Below are positions 7,534-16,600 of a stretch of DNA of 32,746 nucleotides, piece by piece (within the stretch, counting starts at the first letter, position 1; each line of letters starts with the position of its first letter). The DNA lies in assembly GCA_046760785.1 (NCBI GenBank), contig JBHIET010000036.1, positions 1 to 32,746 of the forward strand, read 5' to 3'. The position numbers were made by a program, and so were the translations under genes. Origin of the DNA: JBHIET01 sp046760785. GTDB taxonomy: Bacteria > Chloroflexota > Anaerolineae > B4-G1. Below the pieces are notes generated by a model, which worked only from the letters and a program-made list of their open reading frames with translations, had not been told where the DNA came from and did no database searches.

Positions 7534-7561
7534 GGTATATCACAAGAACCACATTTGTCAA
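7534..7561 (-). promoter_or_regulatory. Sigma-70-type promoter for the fmdB-PDO-trxB run
   Basis: On the minus strand a perfect -35 TTGACA (7556-7561) is separated by 16 nt from TATACC (7534-7539). It lies 36 bases upstream of the FmdB start. All downstream gaps to the thioredoxin are short, so it may drive the whole set. Confidence 0.65.
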
Positions 7562-7734
7562 GTTACCGGCGGGCGTCTCTGCCACTGTCGGTTGGTGTAG
7601 TCGTGAGCGTATCAAATTGGGGACAACCAGCAGGCCCAAATGGGTCTTTTCGTCCGTAGTGCGGCTGATTTCGACGTCGTGGCTTGTACATAATTGAAAG
7701 TGCCAGCTTCCGCATTTATGGTTGCTCCATCTTG

Positions 7735-8101
7735 AAGAGTGCCTTGCAGCGCATCTACTCTATCAGTGCCGAGAGTTTCCGCCCCCGCGATGAGTGGCTG
7801 GTCAGCCAACTGCTGGCCCAAATTGATGAACGCCATTGAAAACGATCTGATCCTCCGCACCAACAACGCTACCGAGCAGGTCATCCGCCACTTTGACCAG
7901 CACTATCAGAACTTTTGTGGCTTCGAGAACCTCGAAACGGCTCGCATCTACGTTGCCGTCTTCGAGAAGGTTTACCGTTTCACTCCCTTGACCCAGGATG
8001 GCCGCCCGGAGTTGCGGGGCAAGTGTCCCTTGGAATTAGCTGGCTACGAGGTCGCCAAGTGGCCAACGGCGCAGATTTGCCGGGGCTGGGCCTTCCAATG
8101 A
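7735..8101 (+). pseudogene. Decayed transposase, C-terminal remnant
   Basis: The readable tail runs from about 7827. It includes RTNNATEQVIRHFDQHYQNF, GFENLETARIYVAVFEKVY and RGKCPLELAGYEVAK. I recognise this as the conserved C-terminus of a transposase family frequent in Chloroflexota. The segment just upstream (7735-7836, SISAESFRPRDEWLVSQLLAQ) is in another frame and ends at TGA 7837-7839. No start, catalytic core or terminal inverted repeats are seen. The 170 bases before it (7562-7734) hold nothing I can name. Confidence 0.65.
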
Positions 8102-8158
8102 CCCACTCCAGCCTTCCAGGAGCTTGTCCCAAATGCGTGACGCTCCCGACTTAGCCAC

Positions 8159-8187
8159 TTGGTCAAGCGTCGCACTTCTGCTATAAT
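8159..8187 (+). promoter_or_regulatory. Extended -10 promoter of the subtilase gene
   Basis: TGCTATAAT gives a perfect -10 (8182-8187) with the TGn extension. A weak -35 (TTGGTC, 8159-8164) lies 17 nt away. The ATG begins only 8 bases after the -10 and has no Shine-Dalgarno, so the transcript should be leaderless or nearly so. Confidence 0.65.
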
Positions 8188-8195
8188 CCCTCCCA

Positions 8196-10130
8196 ATGAA
8201 TAGATACCGTCTCCTTAATGCGGGCCTGGCGTTGGGTCTGACAGGGGCACTCCTCTTGGCTCTGCTCGCCGTCGCCCGCGCCACATCAGCCGCACAACCG
8301 GCCAAAATCGCACCCCAGGTGTGGGCGGCCACCGTCAATGGCGGTCAGGCTGAGTTTCTGGTGATCCTGACAGAGCAGGCAAATCTCAGCGCGGCAGCAG
8401 CCCTGCCCACGCGCCAAGCGCGTCTGCGCTACGTCTACGACACGCTGCGGGAGACGGCGCTGCGCTCTCAGAATCCCCTGCGTACCGAATTGGATAGTAC
8501 CGGTGTAGAGTACCGCCCGTTCTACATCGTCAATATGCTGGCGGTGAGAGGCGACCGCGCCCTCGTCACCCGTCTGGCTGCCCGCCCCGAGGTGGCGCGC
8601 ATTGCGGCCAACCCCCGCGTCCGGCAATCGCTGCCGGAGCCACGGCCCGACGGTGTGCGCTCGTTGGCTCCCCAGGGGATCGCGTGGAACGTGGCGCGTG
8701 TCAACGCCGACGGCGTCTGGGCGCTGGGCCACACGGGGACGAACGTCGTCGTCGCCGGGCAGGATACCGGCTACGATTGGGACCATCCGGCGCTGATAGG
8801 TCAGTACCGGGGATACAATGGCGTCACCGCCACCCACGACTACAACTGGCACGACGCCATCCACAGCGGGGGCGGCGTCTGCGGGGCCGATTCTCCCGCA
8901 CCCTGCGATGACCACGGCCACGGCACGCATACGATGGGCACCATCGTCGGCGACGATGGCGCGGGCAACCAGGTCGGCGTCGCGCCAGGCGCGCGCTGGA
9001 TCGGCTGCCGCAATATGGACCAGGGGGTCGGCACACCCGCGACCTACATCGAGTGCTTCGAGTTCTTCCTGGCCCCCTATCCCATCGGTGGCGATCCTTT
9101 CACCGAGGGCAACCCCAGCCTGGCACCCCACGTGATCAACAATTCGTGGACCTGCCCGCCCAGCGAAGGGTGCGACTGGGATACCCTGCAGGCGGTCGTC
9201 GAGAACGTGCGCGCGGCGGGGATCGTCGTCGTTGCCTCGGCGGGCAACGCCGGCCCCGCTTGCAGCACGGTGGAGGATCCGCCCGCCATCTATAACGGGG
9301 CCTTCTCGGTAGGCGCGACGGATGGCAGTGATAACATCGCCGGTTTCAGCAGCCGGGGGCCGGTGGCGGTGGATGGCTCCGGCAGGCTCAAGCCGGACGT
9401 GTCTGCGCCGGGCGTGGGGGTGCGCTCCAGCCTGCGGGGCGGGGGTTACATCTCGATGAGCGGCACCTCGATGGCCGGGCCGCACGTCGCGGGGACGGTC
9501 GCGCTGCTGTGGTCGGCCGCTCCCCGCCTCATCGGCGATGTGGACACTACAGAGTGGATCATCGCACGGGCCGCCCGGCCCCATACGACGACGCAGGGCT
9601 GCGGTGGCGATGGCCCGGAGGATGTGCCGAATCACGTCTACGGCTGGGGCATCGTGGACGCGCTGGCGGCAGTGGAGAGTGCCTTGTCGGGGGTGGAGAT
9701 TGGCAAGCAGGCTGCCTTCCCGATGGGACTTCCCGCCCGGCTGCTCGTCTACACGCTCAGTGTCACCAACACCTCCTATCCCACCCTCACCCAGGTCGTC
9801 GTAACAGATGCCATCCCTGCAAGCACGACCTTCGCGTGGGCCGACGGGAACTACACACAGGCAGGCGGCGGCTCCAGTGAGCTAAGTCGAACCGTGGTCA
9901 TCTGGACGGCCGAGAGCCTGGCGGGTCAGGAGGTGCTGACGGCGACGCTGGCGGTCACGGTGGAGTACCTGCCGCCGGGCACGCGCGTGGTCAACGCGGC
10001 CTACGGCGTGCGCGCCAGCGAGTTGCTCACCCCTGTGATGGGCACGCCGGTGGAGACGATTATCCCATGGCGCTGTCTGTTGTTCCCGATCTTCAAGGAC
10101 TGGTCGTCTGGAGATAACGGCGGTGGTTGA
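8196..10130 (+). CDS. Secreted subtilisin-family serine protease (S8) with C-terminal DUF11-like domain
   Basis: This 644-residue exported protease has a signal peptide (residues 1-33), then an inhibitor_I9-like prodomain (about 50-145). The catalytic domain carries D190 (AGQDTGYDWDHP), H242 (DDHGHGTHTMGT), the oxyanion N351 (ASAGNAGP) and S425 (SGTSMAGPHVAG). Residues about 505-620 form a beta domain of the DUF11 type (VYTLSVTNTS…TQVVVTDAIPAST). A short hydrophobic, basic tail (CLLFPIFKDW) resembles the C-terminal tails of many secreted Chloroflexota proteins. Likely roles are extracellular nutrient protein digestion or surface protein turnover. The GNAT gene overlaps its end by 8 bases. Confidence 0.95.
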   Translation: MNRYRLLNAGLALGLTGALLLALLAVARATSAAQPAKIAPQVWAATVNGGQAEFLVILTEQANLSAAAALPTRQARLRYVYDTLRETALRSQNPLRTELDSTGVEYRPFYIVNMLAVRGDRALVTRLAARPEVARIAANPRVRQSLPEPRPDGVRSLAPQGIAWNVARVNADGVWALGHTGTNVVVAGQDTGYDWDHPALIGQYRGYNGVTATHDYNWHDAIHSGGGVCGADSPAPCDDHGHGTHTMGTIVGDDGAGNQVGVAPGARWIGCRNMDQGVGTPATYIECFEFFLAPYPIGGDPFTEGNPSLAPHVINNSWTCPPSEGCDWDTLQAVVENVRAAGIVVVASAGNAGPACSTVEDPPAIYNGAFSVGATDGSDNIAGFSSRGPVAVDGSGRLKPDVSAPGVGVRSSLRGGGYISMSGTSMAGPHVAGTVALLWSAAPRLIGDVDTTEWIIARAARPHTTTQGCGGDGPEDVPNHVYGWGIVDALAAVESALSGVEIGKQAAFPMGLPARLLVYTLSVTNTSYPTLTQVVVTDAIPASTTFAWADGNYTQAGGGSSELSRTVVIWTAESLAGQEVLTATLAVTVEYLPPGTRVVNAAYGVRASELLTPVMGTPVETIIPWRCLLFPIFKDWSSGDNGGG

Positions 10131-10887
10131 CGGCTCGACGGCTCGGCTGAGCTCGCCGAAGTCTGAGCTCGCCGAAGTCCTGGAACAGTTGCGTCTGAAA
10201 GTGCGTCCTTTGCTGGACTTCTCCGTGCCAGCCGATGCGCTGTACGTCTACTACGCCTTCTACCACGACCCCCGCCGCACTCGCCTGTACGTCCACGAGG
10301 ATGACGCCGGTCACGCGCAGGGCTTCGTCGCCGTCTGCCAGACCGGGCAGCGGCTGTTTCGACCCACCGTCGTGCTACGCACAACCCGCGCCGATACCGC
10401 CGTCGAACTGCTACGCCAAGCGCTCGTCCCCGGTCGCCCTTACTACCTGATCACCACGCCGGACCTGCGGGATGTCGTCACCAAGGTCGTGAGCATCGAG
10501 CAGCCTGAGATGAACCGCATCTACCAACTCGATCTGTCTCGCTTCCAGTCCACGATCAACGTGCTGGTCGTGGCGGAGCAGGGGTTGGGCGGCCGGCCAC
10601 GCTTCCTCATTCGCTCGCGGGGGGAGCTCGCAGCCGAAGCAGGTCTCAACTGGTATTCGGCTCACTTTGCCGAGGTCTTTGTCTACACCGCGCCGGCCGC
10701 CCGGAGGCGTGGATGGGGCCGGGCGGTGTTGACGGCCTGCACGACGTGGGTTATCCGCTCGGCCAGACAGCCGCTCTACTTCGTTACTGAGACGAACGAA
10801 CCCAGCATCGCGCTGGCCGAGGCAGTCGGTTACGTGGATACAGGTGCTCGTGAGTTCGCCGGTGAGGGGGTGTGCCGGCCAGGATGA
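10123..10887 (+). CDS. GNAT-family N-acetyltransferase
   Basis: The C-terminal half of this 254-residue protein shows the GNAT acetyl-CoA fold: AEVFVYTAPAARRRGWGRAV (motif A with R/Q-x-x-G-x-G/A pattern), then PLYFVTETNEPSIALAEAVGYV. The N-terminal half is a degenerate domain, as in GCN5-like proteins acting on unknown small molecules. The GTG start at 10123 has GGAGA about 9 nt upstream and overlaps the protease gene by 8 bases. Residues 5-20 are encoded by a tandem 16-bp repeat, so the N-terminus may be repeat-derived and the original start could be further downstream. Confidence 0.82.
   Translation: MVDGSTARLSSPKSELAEVLEQLRLKVRPLLDFSVPADALYVYYAFYHDPRRTRLYVHEDDAGHAQGFVAVCQTGQRLFRPTVVLRTTRADTAVELLRQALVPGRPYYLITTPDLRDVVTKVVSIEQPEMNRIYQLDLSRFQSTINVLVVAEQGLGGRPRFLIRSRGELAAEAGLNWYSAHFAEVFVYTAPAARRRGWGRAVLTACTTWVIRSARQPLYFVTETNEPSIALAEAVGYVDTGAREFAGEGVCRPG
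10147..10178. repeat. Tandem 16-bp microrepeat, two exact copies
   Basis: CTGAGCTCGCCGAAGT occurs twice in direct tandem (10147-10162 and 10163-10178), inside the first codons of the acetyltransferase. It resembles the CTGAGC-N-TGTCGAAG family found at 12744-12763. Confidence 0.8.
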
Positions 10888-10924
10888 AGAAACCCAGTTT
10901 CTCGACAATGAGGAGGTCAGAGAG

Positions 10925-11560
10925 ATGAAAGTTGAACTAATCGCCATCACCCGCTACCTGCAGGGAGGCGGCACGCTGGAGGAGTTATTGGAGCACGCGG
11001 GGCGGGTGTGTTATCGCAGTGAGAGCCGGGGCGACCCGGGGAGGTTCCTGCAGGCGCGCGTCCGGGAAGGGCACGAAAGCATCATCGAGCATGCGTCGGT
11101 GACGTTCGAGATCAGTGGTATTTCGCGGGCGGCAAGCCATCAATTGGTACGCCACAGGTTGGCCAGTTACAGCCAGGAAAGCCAGCGCTACGTGGACATG
11201 TCCGACCCGGAGTGGGCGCTCCCCCCCGCCATCGCAGAGAACCAGGAGGCGAGGACGATCTGGGAAGGATTTGCCAGCGAGGTGCGAGCCGCTTACCGGG
11301 CGCTGCGGAAACTGGGGGTACGCAAAGAGGACGCCAGATTCGTACTGCCGAACGCGGCCGCCACCCGCATCGTCGTTACAATGAATTTCCGTGAACTTCT
11401 GCACGTGTTCAGGCTGCGCATCTCTCCTGCGGCTCAGTGGGAAATTCGGGACGTTTGCGTGCGCATGCTCGAACTCGTGCACCCCCTTGCCCCGAGCGTC
11501 TTCGGCGACTTGAGGGAGGAGTTGAGAGGCCAATACCCCTCCTTTTTTGAGGAGAGGTGA
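10925..11560 (+). CDS. thyX: Flavin-dependent thymidylate synthase
   Basis: ThyX makes dTMP from dUMP using FAD, NADPH and methylenetetrahydrofolate. It acts in the cytosol as a homotetramer. The 211-residue protein contains the signature RHRX7S as RHRLASYSQES (R76 to S86) and the C-terminal NFRELLHVFRLR region with conserved R residues. The ATG at 10925 has GAGGAGG 10 nt upstream. A longer in-frame upstream start overlaps the acetyltransferase gene and is less likely. No thyA is in the window. Confidence 0.95.
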   Translation: MKVELIAITRYLQGGGTLEELLEHAGRVCYRSESRGDPGRFLQARVREGHESIIEHASVTFEISGISRAASHQLVRHRLASYSQESQRYVDMSDPEWALPPAIAENQEARTIWEGFASEVRAAYRALRKLGVRKEDARFVLPNAAATRIVVTMNFRELLHVFRLRISPAAQWEIRDVCVRMLELVHPLAPSVFGDLREELRGQYPSFFEER

Positions 11561-11570
11561 TTCCTCAAAA
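11545..11570. terminator. Hairpin between convergent thyX and S9 peptidase genes
   Basis: TTTTGAGGA (11545-11553) pairs perfectly with TCCTCAAAA (11562-11570) across an 8-base loop. It spans the 10-base gap between convergent stop codons. It lacks a clean downstream T-tract in either direction, so terminator function is only suggested by position. Confidence 0.4.
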
Positions 11571-13613
11571 TTAGTCCTTCAAATACCGGTCAAACCAGCG
11601 CAGGATGTGGTTCAGCCTCTCAATGCGCCGGTCCGTGCGCCCGCCGCGCGAGAGGCCGTGCGGTTCGTCTGGGAAACAAACCATCTCTGTATCCACCCCC
11701 AACTTCTTTAGCGCCACGAAGATTTGTTCGTCTTGCTCCATATCGCACCGCAAATCCTGTTCGCTGTGGATGACGAGGGTGGGGGTTTTCACATTGCCGA
11801 TGTACTTCATTGGGGACTGCCGCCAGTAGTTCTCGAGATTCTCCCAGGGCGGCTCGTCGCCGAACTCTTGTTGAAAGGCCCAGTTGAAGTCACTGGAGCC
11901 GTACATGCTGATCAGGTTGCTGACGCTTCGCTGCGTCACCGCTGCCTTGAACCGATCCGTGTGCCCGATGATCCAGTTGGTCATGTACCCACCATAGCTG
12001 CCGCCGGTGACGCCCATCCTTTCGGGGTCAATGTACGGCTTCTGCTGGACGAAATCAACCCAGGCCATCAAGTCGTCGTAGTCCGCCGTGCCCCAGTTGT
12101 TCCAGATAGCCTTGGAGTGTGCTTCGCCGTATCCTTGCCCGCCGCGCGGATTACAGAAATAGACGACGTAGCCGTGGGCAGCCAGGAAGTAGAACTCGTG
12201 CATGAAGAAGTTGCCATACTGCACTCGAGGGCCGCCGTGAATTTCCAGAATGGAGGGATATTTCTTCGATTCGTCGAAGCCAGGCGGCTTGAGAATCCAG
12301 CCCTGCAAATCGTTGCCGGCAGCGCCTTTGAACCAGACTTCCTCGATTTCTCCCAGCTCTCGGGCCCGCAGCAGATTCTCGTTGACGCGCGTCAGTTTGC
12401 GCGAGCGGCCGGTGACCAAGTCCAGCACCCAGACCTGTCCCAGGTCGGTCATGTTGGCGTGAAAATAGGCGAGCTTCGACTGCTCTGCATCGAAGCTGAA
12501 CGATCCCACGACTCCCGTGTCGCCGATCACCGTCTGCAGGCTCCGCTCGTCGCCATCCAGCGCCACCGACTTGAGGACGGTGTTCCCTTGACGCGAAACT
12601 TGAAAATAGAGCCCACTCCCGTCCTTCGACCAGGTGGGCGGCATCATTGGCAGGATACCCGGAACATCATTGATCGTCCCGCTCGACACGTTGAAATCAA
12701 ACTGCTCCGTCAGGTTCCTCGCCTTTCCGCTGCCGGCCGCGCCGTCCTGAGCTTGTCGAAGGGCCGGGACAACCCACAGGCACGTATTCTTCCACCACTG
12801 CCCTCGCCCCTCCCGCCCGAAGTAGGCCAGCCACTTTCCATCTGGCGAAAACGTGGGGCTGCCCTTTGGCCCCACAGGCGTCCCGACCTTGCGGAAATCC
12901 CCACCATCGGCCGGGACGACGAACAGGTCTATGGCGTCCGGGTCGAGGTCGGGGTCATCGCTGTGGTTGGAACAGAAGACGATTTCTTTCCCGTCCGGCG
13001 ACCACCGTGGCTCCAACTCGTCGTAAACGTCGCTGTCGGTCAATTGCCTGGCCCGGCCCGTGCGGGCGTCAATCGTCCAGATGTGCCAGCGCTCTTTGGG
13101 CAGAAACCCGCTGCCATCTAACTTGTAGAAGACGCGCGTGATGTGGCGTGAAACAACGCCCAACTCCTTCTTGCGCTCGTCTTTTTCCCGCTCAGTAGCC
13201 TCTTTGTCCTTCTTGCGGAATTGGCAGACAAGCCGCCTGCCGTCGGGCGACCATTCAAAGGCGCCGATTTCGCCTTTCAGGTTGGTGAGTGGCCGCGTCT
13301 CCCCGCCACGAAAGGGGATGACGTAAATCTGGGGTTGCTTCTCGTCGCCTCGATTGGAGAGAAAGGTGATCTCACTGCCGTCGGGCGACCACTTGGGCTG
13401 GCTATCCACTTGATCGCCATACGTAAACTGCCGGGCGCGTCCCCCATCGGTGGGAACGACCCACAGATTAGAGCACTTCTTTTCCATCTTCTTGTCCACC
13501 CGCTGGAGGCAAAAGACGACGTGCTGGCCGTCCGGCGAGATCTGGCAGTCGGTGATCAGTTGAAGACGGTACAAATCCTCTGCGGTGATGCGACGTCTCT
13601 TTCGTGCTGGCAT
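11571..13613 (-). CDS. S9-family prolyl oligopeptidase / acylaminoacyl peptidase-like serine peptidase
   Basis: This 680-residue cytosolic peptidase likely trims short or N-blocked peptides. An N-terminal beta-propeller built of TolB/WD-like blades carries repeated WSPDG motifs (QPKWSPDGSEITF, PRWSPDGKEIVF, TFSPDGKWLAY). The C-terminal alpha/beta hydrolase has nucleophile S539 (GGSYGGYMTNW), D620 (HSEQDLRC) and H652 (PDEPHGLSRGG). The start at 13613 (MPARKRRR) follows GGAAGGAATC. Oddly, the propeller contains an in-frame microrepeat (12744-12763) encoding LRQAQDG. No signal peptide is seen. Confidence 0.93.
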   Translation of the reverse strand: MPARKRRRITAEDLYRLQLITDCQISPDGQHVVFCLQRVDKKMEKKCSNLWVVPTDGGRARQFTYGDQVDSQPKWSPDGSEITFLSNRGDEKQPQIYVIPFRGGETRPLTNLKGEIGAFEWSPDGRRLVCQFRKKDKEATEREKDERKKELGVVSRHITRVFYKLDGSGFLPKERWHIWTIDARTGRARQLTDSDVYDELEPRWSPDGKEIVFCSNHSDDPDLDPDAIDLFVVPADGGDFRKVGTPVGPKGSPTFSPDGKWLAYFGREGRGQWWKNTCLWVVPALRQAQDGAAGSGKARNLTEQFDFNVSSGTINDVPGILPMMPPTWSKDGSGLYFQVSRQGNTVLKSVALDGDERSLQTVIGDTGVVGSFSFDAEQSKLAYFHANMTDLGQVWVLDLVTGRSRKLTRVNENLLRARELGEIEEVWFKGAAGNDLQGWILKPPGFDESKKYPSILEIHGGPRVQYGNFFMHEFYFLAAHGYVVYFCNPRGGQGYGEAHSKAIWNNWGTADYDDLMAWVDFVQQKPYIDPERMGVTGGSYGGYMTNWIIGHTDRFKAAVTQRSVSNLISMYGSSDFNWAFQQEFGDEPPWENLENYWRQSPMKYIGNVKTPTLVIHSEQDLRCDMEQDEQIFVALKKLGVDTEMVCFPDEPHGLSRGGRTDRRIERLNHILRWFDRYLKD
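12744..12763. repeat. Intragenic microrepeat encoding LRQAQDG
   Basis: GTCCTGAGCTTGTCGAAGGG lies inside the S9 peptidase propeller and is translated as an extra LRQAQDG loop. This pattern is a widely dispersed bacterial microrepeat. Here it is tolerated in a coding region. Confidence 0.75.
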
Positions 13614-13662
13614 GATTCCTTCCCTCACGTTTTGTACTTGCCTTTGTCACAGCACCCTAATC

Positions 13663-16600
13663 TCACTTCTCCTCCTCGCGGAGCACGACCTTGATGGTCA
13701 CCGGATCGCTCTTGGTCGTGTTGCCCGCCGCGTCCACGGCGATGACGTAGAAGGTGTGCTTCCCCACCTCTCCGATTGTCCAATTGACGTTGAATGGAGG
13801 GATGGTACGCACGGCGAAAGGCTCCAGTGACCCTTCAGCGGGCTCATTCCCCTTATCCCCAGGATACTCATAGAACTCAACCCGCGCGATGGAGTAATCC
13901 TCCACCTCGGCGTTGACGTTGGCCCACTCGTCGTGTCCGTATTCGTACACGGCCCCGTTCTCCGGATAGGTCAGGTCGAGTGTGGGAGAGATGTTATCCA
14001 CGGTCACCTGGATGGTCGCCTCGCGCAACGCCGTCGAGTGGTCCACGACGCTGAGGCGCAGGCTGTATAGGCCATCCAACCCGCTGGTGTCCCAAAATTC
14101 CAGGATGTTGTGATCCACCTGGTTGCCGTGCTCGGCGCCAATCTGAATCCACTCGCTGGGGTTCAACCCCTCGCCGAACACCAGGCGGTAGAAGTTGAAG
14201 TCGCCACCTTTGGCGTTGCCGGTGATGGGGACGGTGGAGCGGACGTAGGAGTAGGGTCCGGGGCTGATGATGGCGACGTCGGCGTCGCTGCGCGAGGGGC
14301 CGTAGATGGTGTCGTACTCGGTGGGGGGCGTGGCCGGCCGCCTATCCTCCGGCAGGCTGGCGATCCAGTCGGCCGCCTCGGGCGGATAAACCTCGTAAAC
14401 GCGCTCCTCGCACAGTTCCGGCGGTGTGTGGACAGTGCACAGCCGGCCAGTCTCGCGGTTGACGAGGAAGGTCCGGTGAATATTGCAGTGTTCGGTCGGC
14501 TCGGTGCCAGGGATGAACAATTCGTTGACGGTGGGGCAGTGCTCGGTAGGCAGCTTGCCGGAGACGGCGCAAACACTTCGCTCGACCAATCCATCTGGCC
14601 GCTCGAAGGGGACGATTTCCTCGTCCTGCAATGCGTACTCCATCACCGCGTGCCATACGGGCGCGGCACCGCGCAGGCCGGGCAGGTTCTTCATCTCGCT
14701 GTTGTCGGAGTTGCCCAGCCACACGCCAGCGGCCAACTGGGGCGTGTAGCCGATGGTCCAGGCGTCGCGGAAGTCGTTGGTGGTGCCGGTCTTGGCAGCG
14801 GCCGGCCGGTCGTTGGAGAGCTCCAGCGCGTTGGGATAGCCCATCGCCGCCCAGCGCGACCGCCGGTCGGAGAGGATGCTGTTCATCAGGTAGGCCAGTT
14901 GAGGCGAGAGAATGTCACGGCTCTCGGGCTGGTCGTACTCGTAGAGCACGTTGCCGTCACGATCCTCGACGCGCAGGATGGCGACCGGGTTGAGTTCGCG
15001 GTACCCGCTGCGCCGCTGATCTTCGGGCACAGGTGCGCCGTACATCCTGCCGCCGTTGGCGAAGACGCTGAAGGCGTAGACCATATCGAGCAGGCGTACC
15101 TCACCGCCACCCAGCGTCAAGCTGAGGCCGTAGTAATCCAGCCCTCGGTCGAGTGTGTTGATGCCCATGCGGTGGGCGGTGCGAATCACGTTGTCCACGC
15201 CGGCCAGTTGCAGTGCGGCGACGGCGGGGATGTTGTAGGAACGGGCCAGCGCCAACCGCAACCGCTGCGGGCCATGGTACTTCCGGTCGTAGTTCTCCGG
15301 CACATATGGGATACCGTTGGGTTGCTGGAAGGCAGTGCGCACATCGAGGAACATACGAGCGGCGTTGTAGCCCTGTGAGAGCAACGTGACGTAGGTGAAG
15401 GGTTTAAAGGAGGAACCGGGTTGGCGTGATCCATCTGCGGCGACGTTGAAGTGACCATCTATCGTCTCGTCCCAGTAGTCCAGGCTGCCGACCATGGCCA
15501 GGATTTCGCCGGTAGCGGGGCGGATGACGACCACAGCCGCGTTGTTGACGTTGTGATCGCGCCCGACGTCATAAGAGCGGAGCGGTGGCAGGAACTGCGC
15601 CGCCTCGCAGCCATTATCAATCGCTTCCTGGATGACAGTCTCCTCGTCCTCACCGGAGAGGCGGCGGACCTGGGTTCGTGCCACGCACTGGGCCTGTTCC
15701 TGCAGATCCAGGTCAATGGTGGTGTAGACCCGTAGCCCGCCGCGATACACGGTTTCGGGGCCGAACATACCCTCCAGTAGCTTGCGCACGTAGACGGAGA
15801 AGTGGGGAGCCGTCATATCGAAACGTTCGGTAAACTCGGCCAAGTCCCAGGGTTCATATTTGGCGGCTACCGCCTCTTCAGGAGTGATGCAGCCCTGGTC
15901 CACCATCGCATCGAGCACGAGGTGCTGGCGCTCGCGAGCGGCCTCTGGATTGTCGAAGGGGTTCATTCCAGGGTATTGTGGAATGGCAGCCAGCGTGGCG
16001 GACTCGGCCAGTGTCAGGTCGCCAACGCTTTTGCCAAAGTACACCCGGGCCGCGGCTTCGATGCCATAGGCCAGGCTGCCGTAGAAGTTGGTGTTCAAGT
16101 ACCACTCCAGGATCTGCTCTTTGCTATACTTCTGGGAGATGCGGTAGGCCAGCAGGATTTCAGTGATCTTGCGCTCGTAATCCTTCCACTCAGGGCCTTC
16201 TGCACTAACGATGCGTCGTTCGGGCTCAATGACGATGTTCTTGACCAACTGCTGGGTGATCGAGGAGCCGCCCTGGATTTGCTGGCCCCGGACGTTGGCC
16301 CAGAAGGCACGGGCGATACCGCGCGGGTTGATGCCGGGGTTCTCCCAGAAGTTGCGATCCTCAATGGCGATAGTCGCGCAGATGAGGTCTTCTGGAGTCT
16401 GATCCAGTGTGACCCAGGTGCGGTCGCCGCCGAAGGGGTCAATCACCTCGTAGAGCAGGACCTGACCGCTGCGGTCGTAGATCTTGGTGGTCTCAAAGTT
16501 CTCCTCGGCGGCCTTGATCACCTCCGGCTCAGGCAGGTCGCGAGTGAAATAAGCGTAGGCGCCATAGACGCCGCTCACCCCGCTGACAACAACCCCTACG

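Noticed and set aside
7515..7540. CsoR copper-sensor operator
   Set aside because: The half-sites resemble the ATACC..GGTAT style, but spacing and flanks do not match closely and no copper gene is nearby.
8286..9635. A 449-codon open frame antisense to the subtilase
   Set aside because: It lies wholly inside a gene with intact catalytic motifs, has no recognisable domain, and is what high GC codon bias produces.
11724..13121. A 465-codon open frame antisense to the S9 peptidase
   Set aside because: No domain is seen and the sense strand is clearly coding.
14110..15378. A 422-codon open frame antisense to the class A PBP
   Set aside because: It is a shadow of a well-conserved gene, low in complexity.
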